A DNA stretch of 64,000 nucleotides from Astrobacterium formosum (GCA_030848545.1 JAVDCA010000018.1:1-64000), one strand, 5' to 3'; shown: positions 11,290 through 20,461, counted from the first letter of the stretch. The notes: generated by a model not told the origin, from the sequence alone. Numbers and translations: made by a program.

Positions 11290-11680
11290 CGGGGAGCTCC
11301 ACTGAGACAAGGCCGCCAGCATAAGCGCGCCCTTAGGGGGCATTCAACAAGGGGCACGGCCTCATCCCTCCTCCGCGCTCTTGCGCGGGGGAGGGTGGCG
11401 CCGAAGGCGCCGGATGGGGGCGCTTGGAATCGCCGCTGGCGTAAGCGGTCTTGGCTAGCGCCGCTTGATCCCACCCCCGCCCTTCGGGCGGACCCTTCCC
11501 TTTCAGGGGAGGGATATTTCGCTCTGCGGCATGCGGGTGGATACGGACCCCACGCCCAGCCTCTTGGGCACCCGTTTTGCATGCCCGGCACCGGCGCACT
11601 ACAGTGGCGCCTGATTTCATCGGCCGGCCGCGTCTCGTTCACAATATCGCGGCCAAGGCCATCCAAGCGAAAGTCCGATC
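11290..11680. repeat. Intergenic repeat cluster between divergent genes
   Basis: About 390 bp without a gene. At 11363-11515 there are several nested palindromes (TCCCTCCTCCGCGC with GCGCGGGGGAGGG, GGCGCCGAAGGCGCC, CCGCCCTTCGGGCGG, and TCCCTTTC with GGGAGGGA), a variant of the REP-like family. The remainder must contain the promoters of the S9 peptidase and the aminotransferase, but I see no convincing -35/-10 pair. Confidence 0.7.
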
Positions 11681-13072
11681 ATGCCAGCCCTCAGCAACCT
11701 CGCCATCCGCGATATCGAAACCCTCGCTCATCCCAACACCAACCTCGCCGCCCTGCGCGAGACCGGCCCGCTGGTGTTCGAGCGCGGCGAGGGCGTCTAT
11801 CTCTATGGCGTCGACGGCAGGCAGTATCTCGAAGGCATGGCCGGCCTGTGGTGCACCTCGCTCGGCTATGGCAACGAGGAGCTGGTCGAGGCGGCGGCGA
11901 ACCAGATGCGCAAGCTGTCGTTCTCGCATCTCTATAACGGCAAGAGCCATGACCCGGCGATCGAACTCGCCGAAAAGCTCAAGGAGATGGCGCCGGTTCC
12001 GATCTCGAAGGTGTTCTTCTGTAATTCCGGCTCGGAATCGAACGATACCCAGATCAAGCTGGTCTGGTACATGAACAATGCGCTGGGCCGGCCGAACAAG
12101 AAGAAGTTCATCTCGCGGCAGAAGGCGTTCCACGGCATCACGCTGGGCGCCGGCTCGGTCACCGGCCTGCCGGCGAACCACAACGATTTCGATCTGCCGC
12201 TCGCCGGCCGCTTCCTGCACGTGAGCTGCCCGCACCACTACCGCAACGCCATGGAGGGTGAGAGCGAGGACGATTTCGCCACCCGCCTCGCCGCCGAGCT
12301 GGAGGGGATGATCCTGCGCGAGGGGCCGGACACGGTCGCGGCCTTCATCGCCGAGCCGGTGCAGGGCGCGGGCGGCGTCATCGTGCCGCCCAAGACCTAT
12401 TTCGAGAAGATCATGGCGGTGTGCGCCAAGTACGACGTCTACATGATCGCCGACGAAGTCATCTGCGGTTTCGGCCGCCTCGGCACGCCGTTTGGCAGCC
12501 AAGCGCTCGGCTACAAGCCGCACGCGATTTCGGTCGCCAAGGCGTTGTCGTCGGCCTATCTGCCGATCGCCGGCGTCATGATCCCCGAAGTGATGTACCA
12601 GGCGATGCTCAGCGAGAGCAGCAAGCTCGGCACCTTCGGCCACGGCTTCACCTATTCGGGCCATCCGGTGTCGGCGGCGGTCGCCGTCAAGACGCTGGAG
12701 ATCTATGCCCGCGACAGGATCTTCGAGACGGCGTGGAAGAACATCCCCCAGTTCCAGGCACGGCTTGCCAAGCTGGGCGAGCACCCCCTGGTCGGTGAGG
12801 CGCGCGGAATCGGGCTCGTGGGCGGCTGCGAACTCGTGGCCGACAGGAAGACCAAGGCGAGCTTCGATCCCAAGAAGGGCGTGGCCGCCAAATGCGTCGC
12901 CTTCGCGGAGCAGGAAGGGGTCATCCTGCGGGCCGTCCCGGGCGAGACGGTGTCGGTGTGCCCGCCGCTGATCATCACGCCGGCGCAGATCGACGAACTG
13001 TTCGACAAGTACGGCCGGGCACTGGACCGTACCCTCGATTGGGCCAAGCACGAGAATCTGCTGGCGGCGTGA
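11681..13072 (+). CDS. Class III PLP aminotransferase (omega-transaminase type)
   Basis: A PLP-dependent aminotransferase of 463 residues in the amine/beta-alanine:pyruvate transaminase group. Visible are the phosphate-site GSES (117-120), Asp258 in MIADEVICGFGR for the pyridine nitrogen, the Schiff-base lysine K287 in SVAKALSS, and Trp57 in the GLWC motif of the substrate pocket. If it acts on beta-alanine or 3-aminoisobutyrate, its semialdehyde product would be a substrate for the nearby MmsA, but that pairing is inferred from proximity only. A strong terminator follows. Confidence 0.88.
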   Translation: MPALSNLAIRDIETLAHPNTNLAALRETGPLVFERGEGVYLYGVDGRQYLEGMAGLWCTSLGYGNEELVEAAANQMRKLSFSHLYNGKSHDPAIELAEKLKEMAPVPISKVFFCNSGSESNDTQIKLVWYMNNALGRPNKKKFISRQKAFHGITLGAGSVTGLPANHNDFDLPLAGRFLHVSCPHHYRNAMEGESEDDFATRLAAELEGMILREGPDTVAAFIAEPVQGAGGVIVPPKTYFEKIMAVCAKYDVYMIADEVICGFGRLGTPFGSQALGYKPHAISVAKALSSAYLPIAGVMIPEVMYQAMLSESSKLGTFGHGFTYSGHPVSAAVAVKTLEIYARDRIFETAWKNIPQFQARLAKLGEHPLVGEARGIGLVGGCELVADRKTKASFDPKKGVAAKCVAFAEQEGVILRAVPGETVSVCPPLIITPAQIDELFDKYGRALDRTLDWAKHENLLAA

Positions 13073-13083
13073 AGCCGCCTCTT

Positions 13084-13131
13084 ATCCCTCCTCCGCGGTC
13101 CCCGAAAGGGCCTGAAAGAGGAGGGATTTTT
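13084..13131 (+). terminator. Terminator of the aminotransferase gene
   Basis: ATCCCTCCTC (13084-13093) pairs perfectly with GAGGAGGGAT (13118-13127), with an inner GGTCCCCGAAAGGGCC loop structure, and runs straight into TTTTT (13127-13131). It lies 12 bp after the aminotransferase stop. Confidence 0.8.
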
Positions 13132-13153
13132 CGCGCCCGGCAAGGTCGCGAGA

Positions 13154-13789
13154 TTACTTCCCGGCCCAGCGTTTCTCGAGCGCCGCGGTGACGGCGGGGT
13201 CGAGGCCCTGGCCGCCGGTCAGGATGTCCTTGATGCCCGGATAGGTAATGGCGGGCAGGAGGGCGTCGGCGGGCAGCGTCTCGATGATTGCGGCGAGGTC
13301 GCGGTGGGTCGCCTTGGCGACCCCGCCGAGCAGTTGGCGCGACTGCGCCTGCGAGTCCTTGCGATGGGGCGGATAGCCGCCACCGCCCGGTTGCGAGAAG
13401 AACTGGTCGAAGATCAGGTTGACGTTGCGATCGGCGGCCCAGCCATAGCCGTAGTTCAGGGCGAGGCTGATGCAGTTGCCGTCGTTGATCTGCGCGAACA
13501 GGAAGGCATCGAGCGGGTTCTGGATCAGGCCGCAGACGACGCCGGGCATCTGCATGGCGGAATTGAGGAAGCCGATGCCGGTGCCGCAGCCGCCCACCAC
13601 CAGGTCGACCTTGCGGGTGCCGAGCAGGAGACCGGCCAGGAGGCCGGTGTGGATGTAGGTCAGTTCGGGTGTCTGCCCCCCCTTCTTCATGCCGCAGTTG
13701 ACGATGTCGTGGCCGCGGCCTTCCAGCGCCTTGACGACGTCGCCGTTACGGTCGCCGGCGCTGGTTTCGTTGATGACTGCAATGCGCAT
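13154..13789 (-). CDS. RpiB/LacAB-type sugar-phosphate isomerase, extended
   Basis: Its 211 residues start MRIAVINETSAGDRN. The first 140 or so residues are RpiB/LacA/LacB-like, with the phosphate-loop motif GGCGTGIGF around 68 and its cysteine. Unlike the usual 150-residue RpiB, there is a C-terminal extension of about 60 residues containing a Gly/Pro-rich PGGGGYPPHR. It follows the two transketolase genes after a 21-bp gap, so it probably isomerises the sugar phosphate made or used by that transketolase. The true substrate is unknown. It could belong to a ribose-type or a tetrose/branched-sugar pathway. Confidence 0.82.
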   Translation of the reverse strand: MRIAVINETSAGDRNGDVVKALEGRGHDIVNCGMKKGGQTPELTYIHTGLLAGLLLGTRKVDLVVGGCGTGIGFLNSAMQMPGVVCGLIQNPLDAFLFAQINDGNCISLALNYGYGWAADRNVNLIFDQFFSQPGGGGYPPHRKDSQAQSRQLLGGVAKATHRDLAAIIETLPADALLPAITYPGIKDILTGGQGLDPAVTAALEKRWAGK

Positions 13790-13810
13790 GTTCGGTGTCC
13801 CGGTCTGTTG

Positions 13811-14767
13811 TCAGTTGCGCAGGCGCTTGCGCGCCAGGAGGTCCTGGACCTGTTTGACGATGCCGTCGGCATCCATGCCGAAGCGGGCGAAAATTTCGTT
13901 GTCGTCGCCCGACTCCATGAAGACGTCCGGAAAGCCGACGCGCTTGACGAGGCAGGGGGCGTGCTCGGCGAGCGCCTCGCAGACGGCGCCGCCCAGCCCG
14001 CCGATCACCGAATGGTTCTCGACGGTCAGGATGGCGCCGCATTCCCGCGACGCCTTGATCGCCGCATCGGTGTCGAACGGCTTGATGGTGCCGTAGTGGA
14101 GGAGCCTCGCCCGGATGCCGAGCCTGGCGAGCTTTTCGGTCGCCGCGAGCGCGTTCGGCGTCATCATGCCTTCGGAGCAGATGGCGACGTCGTCGCCGTC
14201 GGCGAGTTGCGCCGCCTGGCCCGCGACCGGCCGCCACGACCTGTCGAAGATCACCGGCACTTCGCAGCGCACAGTGCGCAGATAGACGGGCCCCGGGATC
14301 CGCATAGCGAGGTCGGTCATCGCGATGGTCTCCACCGCGTCCGCCGGCGTCAGCACCGTCATGTTGGGCATCGCCCGCATGACCGCGATGTCCTCGACCG
14401 AGGAGTGGGTGGCGCCGGCGCGGCCGGTGGGCAGGCCGCCATAGGAGGCGTTGAGCTTGACCGGCAGGTTGGCATGGGCGACGCAGATGCGGATCTGGTC
14501 GAGGGCGCGCTTGGCCAGGAACACCGCGAAGGTCGACACCCACGGCGTATAGCCGCACAGCGCCATGCCGGCCGCGGCGCCGATCATGTTGGCCTCGGCG
14601 ATGCCCATCTCGTAGAAGCGGTCCGGATGTGCCTTCTTGAAGCCCAGCGTCTGGGTGGAGGCGCAGACGTCGGCGTCGAACACCAGCATCTGCGGATACG
14701 CGTCGGCGATGTCGAGGAGCGCCTGCCCGAAGGCATTGCGATGCGCGATCATGTCTCCCTTGTTCAT
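13811..14767 (-). CDS. Transketolase C-terminal subunit
   Basis: The 318 residues cover the pyrimidine-binding and C-terminal domains of transketolase (PDADVCASTQ... GIAEANMIGAAAGMA, then a domain ending in LTVENHSVIGGLGGA). The start MNKGDMIAHR at 14767 overlaps the stop of the upstream subunit as ATGA, so translation is coupled and the two halves form one enzyme. Split transketolases are common in sugar and sulfo-sugar degradation operons. Substrate unknown. Confidence 0.92.
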   Translation of the reverse strand: MNKGDMIAHRNAFGQALLDIADAYPQMLVFDADVCASTQTLGFKKAHPDRFYEMGIAEANMIGAAAGMALCGYTPWVSTFAVFLAKRALDQIRICVAHANLPVKLNASYGGLPTGRAGATHSSVEDIAVMRAMPNMTVLTPADAVETIAMTDLAMRIPGPVYLRTVRCEVPVIFDRSWRPVAGQAAQLADGDDVAICSEGMMTPNALAATEKLARLGIRARLLHYGTIKPFDTDAAIKASRECGAILTVENHSVIGGLGGAVCEALAEHAPCLVKRVGFPDVFMESGDDNEIFARFGMDADGIVKQVQDLLARKRLRN

Positions 14768-15600
14768 GCGCCGATCTCCTCCATGGCGAGCGCGAACTCC
14801 TTGTCGTTCGGCGCCTTCCCGTGCCACTCGTGCTTGCCTTCCATGAACGACACGCCCTTGCCCTTGACGGTGCGGGCGATCACCACCACGGGGCCGCCGG
14901 CGGAGAGTTCGCGCGCCTTTTCCAGCGTTTCGACGAGCGAGCCCATGTCGTGGCCGTCGGTGTCGAGGACCGTAAAGCCGAAAGCGCGCCATTTGTCGGC
15001 GATGGGTTCGAGGTTGACCGCCTCGATCGTGTTGGAGGCGAGCTGGACGCCGTTGTAGTCGACGATGCCGACGAGACCGCGCACTTTGCGGGCGCCGGCG
15101 TAAAGCGCCGCCTCCCACACTTGGCCTTCCTGGATTTCGCCGTCACCCATGAGCACGAAGGTGTGGCAATCCCCCATGGCGGGCGTGCGCGCGGCGGCGA
15201 GCTGGATGCCGATGCCGACGGAGAGGCCCTGGCCGAGCGAGCCGGACGACATGTCGACGCCCGGCGTCTTGTGCATGTCGGGATGACCCTGGAGGATGCT
15301 GCCGAGGGCGTCGAAAGTGTCGAGCGTCTCAAGTGGGAAATACCCGCGCAGCGCCAGGGTGGAGTAATAGCCGGGTGTCGAGTGTCCCTTGGACAGGATG
15401 AAGCGGTCGCGGTCGACGCGCTCCGCCTCGGTGTCGCGGTTCTTCATCACGCGGAAGAACAGCGCAGTGAGGATATCGGCTTCCGACAGCGAACCGCCGG
15501 TGTGGCCCATGCGGGCGTGATGGGTCGTCTTCAGAACGAGGCGTCGGACGGCTTTGGCTCTCGCCTCCAGCTCCGACACACTGAGCACCGAGCACGGCAT
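14764..15600 (-). CDS. Transketolase N-terminal subunit
   Basis: The 278 residues form the thiamine-diphosphate pyrophosphate-binding half of transketolase. They carry HHARMGHTGGSLS, SKGHSTPGYY, the GHPDMHKTPGVDMSSGSLGQGLS stretch, and the ThDP motif from GDGEIQEGQ to VDYNG. The start at 15600 has GAGGGG upstream. It is the first gene of the tktN-tktC-rpiB-like operon. The gap to mmsA upstream is about 220 bp and contains the mmsA terminator, so the operon should have its own promoter. Confidence 0.92.
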   Translation of the reverse strand: MPCSVLSVSELEARAKAVRRLVLKTTHHARMGHTGGSLSEADILTALFFRVMKNRDTEAERVDRDRFILSKGHSTPGYYSTLALRGYFPLETLDTFDALGSILQGHPDMHKTPGVDMSSGSLGQGLSVGIGIQLAAARTPAMGDCHTFVLMGDGEIQEGQVWEAALYAGARKVRGLVGIVDYNGVQLASNTIEAVNLEPIADKWRAFGFTVLDTDGHDMGSLVETLEKARELSAGGPVVVIARTVKGKGVSFMEGKHEWHGKAPNDKEFALAMEEIGA

Positions 15601-15767
15601 CGGGTTTTCCCCTCGTGAAATTTCATTTGACGCAAAAATCGAGCGTGCGGCCGGGACGACTGAATGCGTCCTTGCAAACGACTTGTCCCAACGCCAGCGG
15701 CCTTTGAGAAGATCGATAATGTACGTAAGGCCGTGTCGGCCGAAGCACGTCGTCATGCACGGGGATT

Positions 15768-15796
15768 AAAAAAAGCGGCGGCATTGCTGCCGCCGC
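15768..15796 (-). terminator. Terminator of mmsA
   Basis: On the minus strand, GCGGCGGCA-GCAA-TGCCGCCGC is followed by TTTTTTT (plus-strand A-run at 15768-15774). It lies about 27 bp after the mmsA stop and separates mmsA from the transketolase operon. Confidence 0.9.
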
Positions 15797-15822
15797 CCCG
15801 TGATCGCCGATGCGACAAATCG

Positions 15823-17415
15823 TCAGCCGCGCGTCATCGTGCCGTCCCAGGTCGATACCTTGGCGGGTACGGCCTTGCCGGTGAACCAGGTGGTCGTGAC
15901 GTTCTTGGTCTCGGTGTAGAAGATGAAGCCGTCACGGCCCATGCAGTGCAGGTCGCCGAAGAACGACTGCTTGTGGCCGGTGAAGCCGAAGATGCCGAGC
16001 GGAACCGGGATGCCCACATTGACGCCGACCATGCCGCCGTCGGTCCGGTAGGCGAACTCGCGGGCATAGTGGCCGCTCTCGGTGTAGATCACCGAACCGT
16101 TGGCGAACGGGTTGGCGTTCATGATCGCAAGCCCCTCTTCGAAGCTGTCGACCCGCTTGATGCACAGCACCGGTCCGAAGATCTCGTCGCGGCCGCAGGT
16201 CATCTCCTCGGTGACGTGATCGAAGATGGTCGGGCCGATGAAGAAGCCCTTCTGGCAGCCGTCGGCGACTTTCGGGTTGCGGCCGTCGAGCACCAGCTTG
16301 GCGCCCTCCTTGATGGCGGTGTCGATCCAGCCGAGCACGAACTTCTGGTGGCCTTCATTGACCACCGGGCCGAGGTCTGTTCCCTTGTCATAGGCTGGGC
16401 CGAGCTTCATTCCCTTGGCGTAGGTGACGATCTTCTCGATGAGGGCGTCGGCGATCTTGTTCTCGACGACGATGACCGGCAGGGCCATGCAGCGTTCGCC
16501 GGCGCAGCCGGAAAACGAGTTGATGATGCCCTGGGCGGTGCGGTCGAGGACGGCGTCGGACAGAACCAGCGCGTGGTTCTTGGCTTCGGTCAAGGCCTGG
16601 ACGCGCTTGCCATGTGCCGCCGCCGTCGAATAGACGTGCAGGCCGACCGAGGTCGAACCCACGAAGGTGACGCCCCGGATGGCCGGGTGCTTGAGGAATA
16701 TCTCGGCCTCGTTGCGGCTCGTGGTGACGACGTCGACGACGCCGTCGGGCAGGCCCGCCTGCTTCCACAGTTCGGTGATCCGCATGGCGCATTGCGGCGC
16801 GAAGCTAGCGGCCTTGAGCACCATGCAGTTGCCGGTGGCGATGCAGATTGGCACCATCCAGCCTTGCGGGATCATGGCCGGGAAATTCCACGGCGCAATG
16901 CCGGCGAACACGCCCATGGGCTCGCGGAACTGGACGGTGTCGTAGCCCTTGGAGACGTTGAGCAGCGACTCGCCCTTCATCATCTGGGGCGCCCCGCAGG
17001 CGAACTCGACCACCTCGATCACCTTGAGGATGTCGCCCTTGGCCTCGTCCCACTTCTTGCCGTTCTCCTGGGCGCACAGATAGGTGAGCTCGTCGAGATG
17101 TTCGTCGAGCAGCACCTTCATGCGGAACAGGATCTGCACCCGCGACGACACCGGGGTGTCGCGCCAAGCCGGGAACGCTTTCGCGGCGGCCGCGATGGCT
17201 TCCTCGACCTCCTCGGAGGTGCACTGCGGCGCCCGTGCGATGACCGCGCCGGTCGACGGATCGAAGCAGTTCATGTACTTCGCCGTCTTCGACACCTTCC
17301 ACTGGCCGCCGACGCCGTAGCAGAGGGTCTTCGGCTTCTGACCGCTGATCGGATCGACGGCGACGCTGTCGTCCATGACGAAGTAGCGGTCAGAACCGCG
17401 AACGGGTGCATTCAT
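15823..17415 (-). CDS. mmsA: Methylmalonate-semialdehyde dehydrogenase (CoA-acylating)
   Basis: A CoA-dependent aldehyde dehydrogenase that converts methylmalonate or malonate semialdehyde to propionyl- or acetyl-CoA in valine, beta-alanine and inositol degradation. Its 530 residues include an N-terminal extension of about 30 over the usual 500. The catalytic cysteine lies in GCAGERCMAL, and PWNFPAMIP and GRDEIFGPVLC are conserved. The start at 17415 has GAGGAG upstream. A terminator follows and a LysR gene diverges upstream. The position beside an omega-transaminase and in a window with a bkd operon fits amino-acid catabolism. Confidence 0.92.
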   Translation of the reverse strand: MNAPVRGSDRYFVMDDSVAVDPISGQKPKTLCYGVGGQWKVSKTAKYMNCFDPSTGAVIARAPQCTSEEVEEAIAAAAKAFPAWRDTPVSSRVQILFRMKVLLDEHLDELTYLCAQENGKKWDEAKGDILKVIEVVEFACGAPQMMKGESLLNVSKGYDTVQFREPMGVFAGIAPWNFPAMIPQGWMVPICIATGNCMVLKAASFAPQCAMRITELWKQAGLPDGVVDVVTTSRNEAEIFLKHPAIRGVTFVGSTSVGLHVYSTAAAHGKRVQALTEAKNHALVLSDAVLDRTAQGIINSFSGCAGERCMALPVIVVENKIADALIEKIVTYAKGMKLGPAYDKGTDLGPVVNEGHQKFVLGWIDTAIKEGAKLVLDGRNPKVADGCQKGFFIGPTIFDHVTEEMTCGRDEIFGPVLCIKRVDSFEEGLAIMNANPFANGSVIYTESGHYAREFAYRTDGGMVGVNVGIPVPLGIFGFTGHKQSFFGDLHCMGRDGFIFYTETKNVTTTWFTGKAVPAKVSTWDGTMTRG

Positions 17416-17694
17416 GTGCACGTGCTCCTCGATGAGGTCGGCCCGCAACGACGAGGAAGCGCGGGTCGCGCTTCCGCAGGGGCCGACGGGATTGGTGGCT
17501 GGTGTCGTTCGAAATGCCCGACTCCGATACCGCACAGACTTGGGGTTCGGCTCCAATCCGAGCGCAAAGACGATGCTCGACTTGGACGGGGGCGCCGATC
17601 ATAAGACTGACCGGAGCAGCGTGATCTTTGCGCCCATCCCGGACAAGGCGTATTTTCGCCAAACCGTTGTGCGATTTCTCACCGACACGTGCTC

Positions 17695-18588
17695 ATGCAG
17701 GACTGGGATAATCTCCGCGTATTTTTGGCCGTGGCGCGATCCGGGCAGTTCTCCGCCGCCGGACGCCGCCTGAAGCTCGACCACGCCACCGTGGCGCGGC
17801 GCATCGCCGCGCTCGAGGCCGAGGCCAAGGCCCAGCTCTTCCAGCGCCTGACCACCGGGGCGGTGCTCACGTCGGCCGGAGAGAGCCTCCTGGTCCATGC
17901 CGAGGCCATCGAGGCGCAAGTCCTGAGCGCGACAGCGGAGCTTGCCAACACCGAAGCGACGGTCGCCGGCCCTGTGCGGATCGCCGGACCCGAAGGCTTC
18001 GTGAGCTATTTCCTGGTGCCGCGCCTCGCCGCTTTCGTGCGGCTCTATCCCGATGCCACCCTGCAGCTCGTGCCGCTGGTGCGCAGCTTCTCGCTCGCAC
18101 GCCGCGAGGCCGACATCGCCATCACGCTCGACCGGCCCAAGGAAGGCCGGCTGACGGTGAAGAAACTCACCGATTATCGCGTCAGCCTGTACGCATCGCG
18201 CAACCATCTGGAGACGGTCGGGCCGATCCGCAAGATGCCCGATCTTGCCGACCGCACGCTCGTCACCTTCGTGGACGACCTCGTCTACTCGTCCTCGCTC
18301 GACTACGCCCAACCGCTGCTCGAAGCCTCTCGCAATCGCTTCGAGTGCGTCAGCGTCACGGCGCAGATCGAGGCGATCCGTTCCGGCATCGGCGCTGGCG
18401 TCATCCACGACTACGCGGCGCAGAATTTTTCCGATCTCGTGCGGGTGCTGCCGTCGTTCTCTGCCGAGCGCAGTTACTGGATCGTAACCCACAAGACCCA
18501 GCGTTCGCTGCGCCGCGTCGCCGCCACCTACGCCTTCATCGAAGACGAGGTCCGCAAGGCCGGCAGCCTGTTCTTCAAGCAGGGATGA
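17695..18588 (+). CDS. LysR-family regulator divergent from mmsA
   Basis: A 297-residue LysR-type regulator. The N-terminal winged helix-turn-helix (about 5-62) contains FLAVARSGQFSAAGRRLKLDHATVARRIAALE, followed by an effector domain of about 200 residues. The ATG at 17695 (MQDWDNLRVF) is preferred to a GTG two codons earlier, and neither has a clear ribosome site. It diverges from mmsA across about 280 bp, the usual arrangement for control of the divergent gene. The inducer cannot be inferred. Confidence 0.9.
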   Translation: MQDWDNLRVFLAVARSGQFSAAGRRLKLDHATVARRIAALEAEAKAQLFQRLTTGAVLTSAGESLLVHAEAIEAQVLSATAELANTEATVAGPVRIAGPEGFVSYFLVPRLAAFVRLYPDATLQLVPLVRSFSLARREADIAITLDRPKEGRLTVKKLTDYRVSLYASRNHLETVGPIRKMPDLADRTLVTFVDDLVYSSSLDYAQPLLEASRNRFECVSVTAQIEAIRSGIGAGVIHDYAAQNFSDLVRVLPSFSAERSYWIVTHKTQRSLRRVAATYAFIEDEVRKAGSLFFKQG

Positions 18589-19083
18589 TGGGGGAGATCA
18601 CACCCGCACTCGCCGCATATGGCTCGCTCACTCCGTCATCCCGAGCTGCCCGTGCGCGGCCGGGGCCTCGAAAGGCAACGGCCCGGGCGCTTTAGAGCTG
18701 GCTCTGTGCCCGTTCATCCTTCAAGGCTCGGCTCACGCTCGCACCCCAGGATGACGGTCGAATTCTATGAGGTGGCCTCGGGCACTTCCTGCGGATACCG
18801 GCGCGGCCGCATGCGAAGGATGCGGTGGAAGAGGCGCGAGCTCGGAGGCTCGCTGCCGCGCGCAGGTATAGGCGGGCGCCCGGCATGCGCTCGACATGCG
18901 CCCCTGCCGACCTTTCTCCCTCTCCCGCTTGCGGGGAGAGGTTGGGGAGGGGGCTTTTTCTTGCTCAGTGCCTGTGGCGTTTCCCCTCCCTATCCCTCCC
19001 CGCAAGCGGGGAGGGACGCGTGCGGGGCGGCCCGTTGGTCTCGTGCGCGTCAGCGCCACGAACCTCTGCAGGCCGTCATGCGA
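18589..19083. repeat. 495-bp gene-free interval with two repeat types
   Basis: No credible gene on either strand. CCGTCATCC (18633-18641) and GGATGACGG (18749-18757) bound a GC-rich element with MITE-like ends. At 18915-19015 two REP-like hairpins (CTCTCCCGCTTGCGGGGAGAG and CCCTCCCCGCAAGCGGGGAGGG) form a mirrored pair, downstream of both the LysR gene and the TRAP binding-protein gene. Confidence 0.75.
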
Positions 19084-20088
19084 TCACGAACCTCGGTTGG
19101 TCTTGATGGCCTGGATGGCTTCCCAGTCGGCCTTGCGGTAGCCGAAGCTCTCGAACGAGACGTTCTTCATCACGGTGTCGCGGAACTCGTCCTTGTTGAC
19201 CTCGGTCACGGTCAGGCCCTTCTGCTTGAAGAACTCGACCAGTTCCTTCTCCTTGGCCTGGATCTCGGCGGTGGCGCGCGCCGCCGCCTCCTGGCCGACC
19301 TCGGTGAAGATCTTCTTCTCTTCGTCGCTGAGCCGGCTCCACAGCGATTTCGACACCACCGTGTTGAGGTGGTCGACGATATGCCCGGTCAACACGATGT
19401 GTTTCTGCACCTCGTAGAACTTCTTGGCCTCGATGGTGGTGAGGGGATTTTCCTGCGCCTCGACGGTGCCGTTCTGGAGCGCGAGATAGACCTCCGCGAA
19501 GGCGATCGGCGAGGTGTTGGCGCCGCAGGCGCGCGGCATGGCGAGATAGGCCGGCACGTCGGGCACGCGGATCTTCAAACCCTTCATGTCGGCGCAGCTC
19601 GCGATCGGCTTGTTGGAGGAGGTGTGGCGCACGCCGTAATAGGTCACCGAGATGATCTTGTGGCCGGTCTTGTCCTCGTAACCCTTGGTAAGCTCCTTGA
19701 AGACGTTGCTCTTTGTGTAGGCGAGGAGGTGCTGGGCGTCGCGGAAGGTGTAAGGATAGTAGGTGACGCCGATGGGCGCGGAGGAGCGGGCCGCGAAGCT
19801 CGACCCCGAGATGATCATGTCGACCGAGCCGAGCGTGAGGCCCTGGTTGATGTCGGTCTCCTTGCCGAGCTGCGAGGCCGGATAGACGTCGATCTGGTAC
19901 TTGTTGTTGGTGCGCTTGGCGATCTCCTGGGCGGCCCACACCGACTGGGTGTGGAAGGGCTCCGAGGTCTCGTAGACATGCGCCCATTTGAGCTTGGTCT
20001 GCGCCACGGCGGCGCTCGACGCGAGAACGACGGCAGCCGTGACGGCGACCGCCGAGATGGCGGCAGTCGAGATGGCACGTAGTGACAT
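19084..20088 (-). CDS. TRAP transporter substrate-binding protein (DctP family)
   Basis: A periplasmic binding protein of 334 residues with a signal peptide cut near AVAQ (28-31), then a DctP fold. Family marks are the LKWAHVYETSEPFH start, ASQLGKETDINQGLTLGSVDM, and KIRVPDVPAY, where the arginine normally grips a carboxylate. It therefore most likely binds a sugar acid or other organic acid. No DctQ or DctM membrane gene is adjacent, so it must work with a membrane unit encoded elsewhere or is an orphan. It follows the mannonate dehydratase gene on the same strand, after a 364-bp leader with repeats. Confidence 0.9.
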   Translation of the reverse strand: MSLRAISTAAISAVAVTAAVVLASSAAVAQTKLKWAHVYETSEPFHTQSVWAAQEIAKRTNNKYQIDVYPASQLGKETDINQGLTLGSVDMIISGSSFAARSSAPIGVTYYPYTFRDAQHLLAYTKSNVFKELTKGYEDKTGHKIISVTYYGVRHTSSNKPIASCADMKGLKIRVPDVPAYLAMPRACGANTSPIAFAEVYLALQNGTVEAQENPLTTIEAKKFYEVQKHIVLTGHIVDHLNTVVSKSLWSRLSDEEKKIFTEVGQEAAARATAEIQAKEKELVEFFKQKGLTVTEVNKDEFRDTVMKNVSFESFGYRKADWEAIQAIKTNRGS

Positions 20089-20190
20089 GGGTGTCTCCCT
20101 GGATCGACGGCGTCGTTTTGTTTGGGCCGGACGGCCGGGTCGACGCCTGCCGCGAAGCGTCGCCGCAAGTTCTTCGTACGAGCGAGTGGC

Positions 20191-20318
20191 ACAAGTGTCG
20201 GCGCAACAAGTGTCGGCGACAGGTCGTACCCGTTCGCGACGGCCGCGAACCGGGTGAGGCAACGTTTTTTGATGACGTCTTTCGATGACGCCTTTCGGCG
20301 ACGCTTTTCGGCGATGTC
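20191..20318. repeat. Short direct and tandem repeats upstream of dctP
   Basis: ACAAGTGTCGGCG occurs twice with a 15-bp period (20191-20203 and 20206-20218). A 13-bp unit related to GATGACGCCTTTC is repeated 3.7 times at 20271-20283, 20284-20296, 20297-20309 and 20310-20318. Both lie in the 364-bp stretch ahead of the TRAP gene, which has no other gene. Confidence 0.75.
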
Positions 20319-20427
20319 AGGCGGGAAGGTCGACCAAGCCCATGGGGCACGAGGCCCGGGCCGACGCGGCAATCCTCCCATCCTGACCCGGTCGAGAAAC
20401 GCCGTCGGTCAGACTGCTTTTGCCCGG

Positions 20428-20461
20428 ACTACAATATAGACGTGCGGATAAGTCAATCCGC
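20428..20461 (-). promoter_or_regulatory. Possible promoter and palindrome upstream of dctP
   Basis: On the minus strand TTGACT (plus 20451-20456) is followed after 17 bp by TGTAGT (20428-20433), a weak sigma-70-like pair. An inverted repeat GCGGAT-AAGTCA-ATCCGC (20444-20461) overlaps the -35 and the end of the mannonate dehydratase gene. This could be an operator or a processing hairpin. Confidence 0.3.

Noticed and set aside
15664-17604. A 646-codon plus-strand frame opposite mmsA.
   Set aside because: Composition is typical of antisense frames (His/Arg/Gly/Val-rich without motifs) and mmsA on the other strand is unambiguous.
20271-20318. Tandem repeats as a CRISPR array.
   Set aside because: Units of 13 bp follow each other without spacers and no cas genes are present. 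No CRISPR-like array exists in the window.
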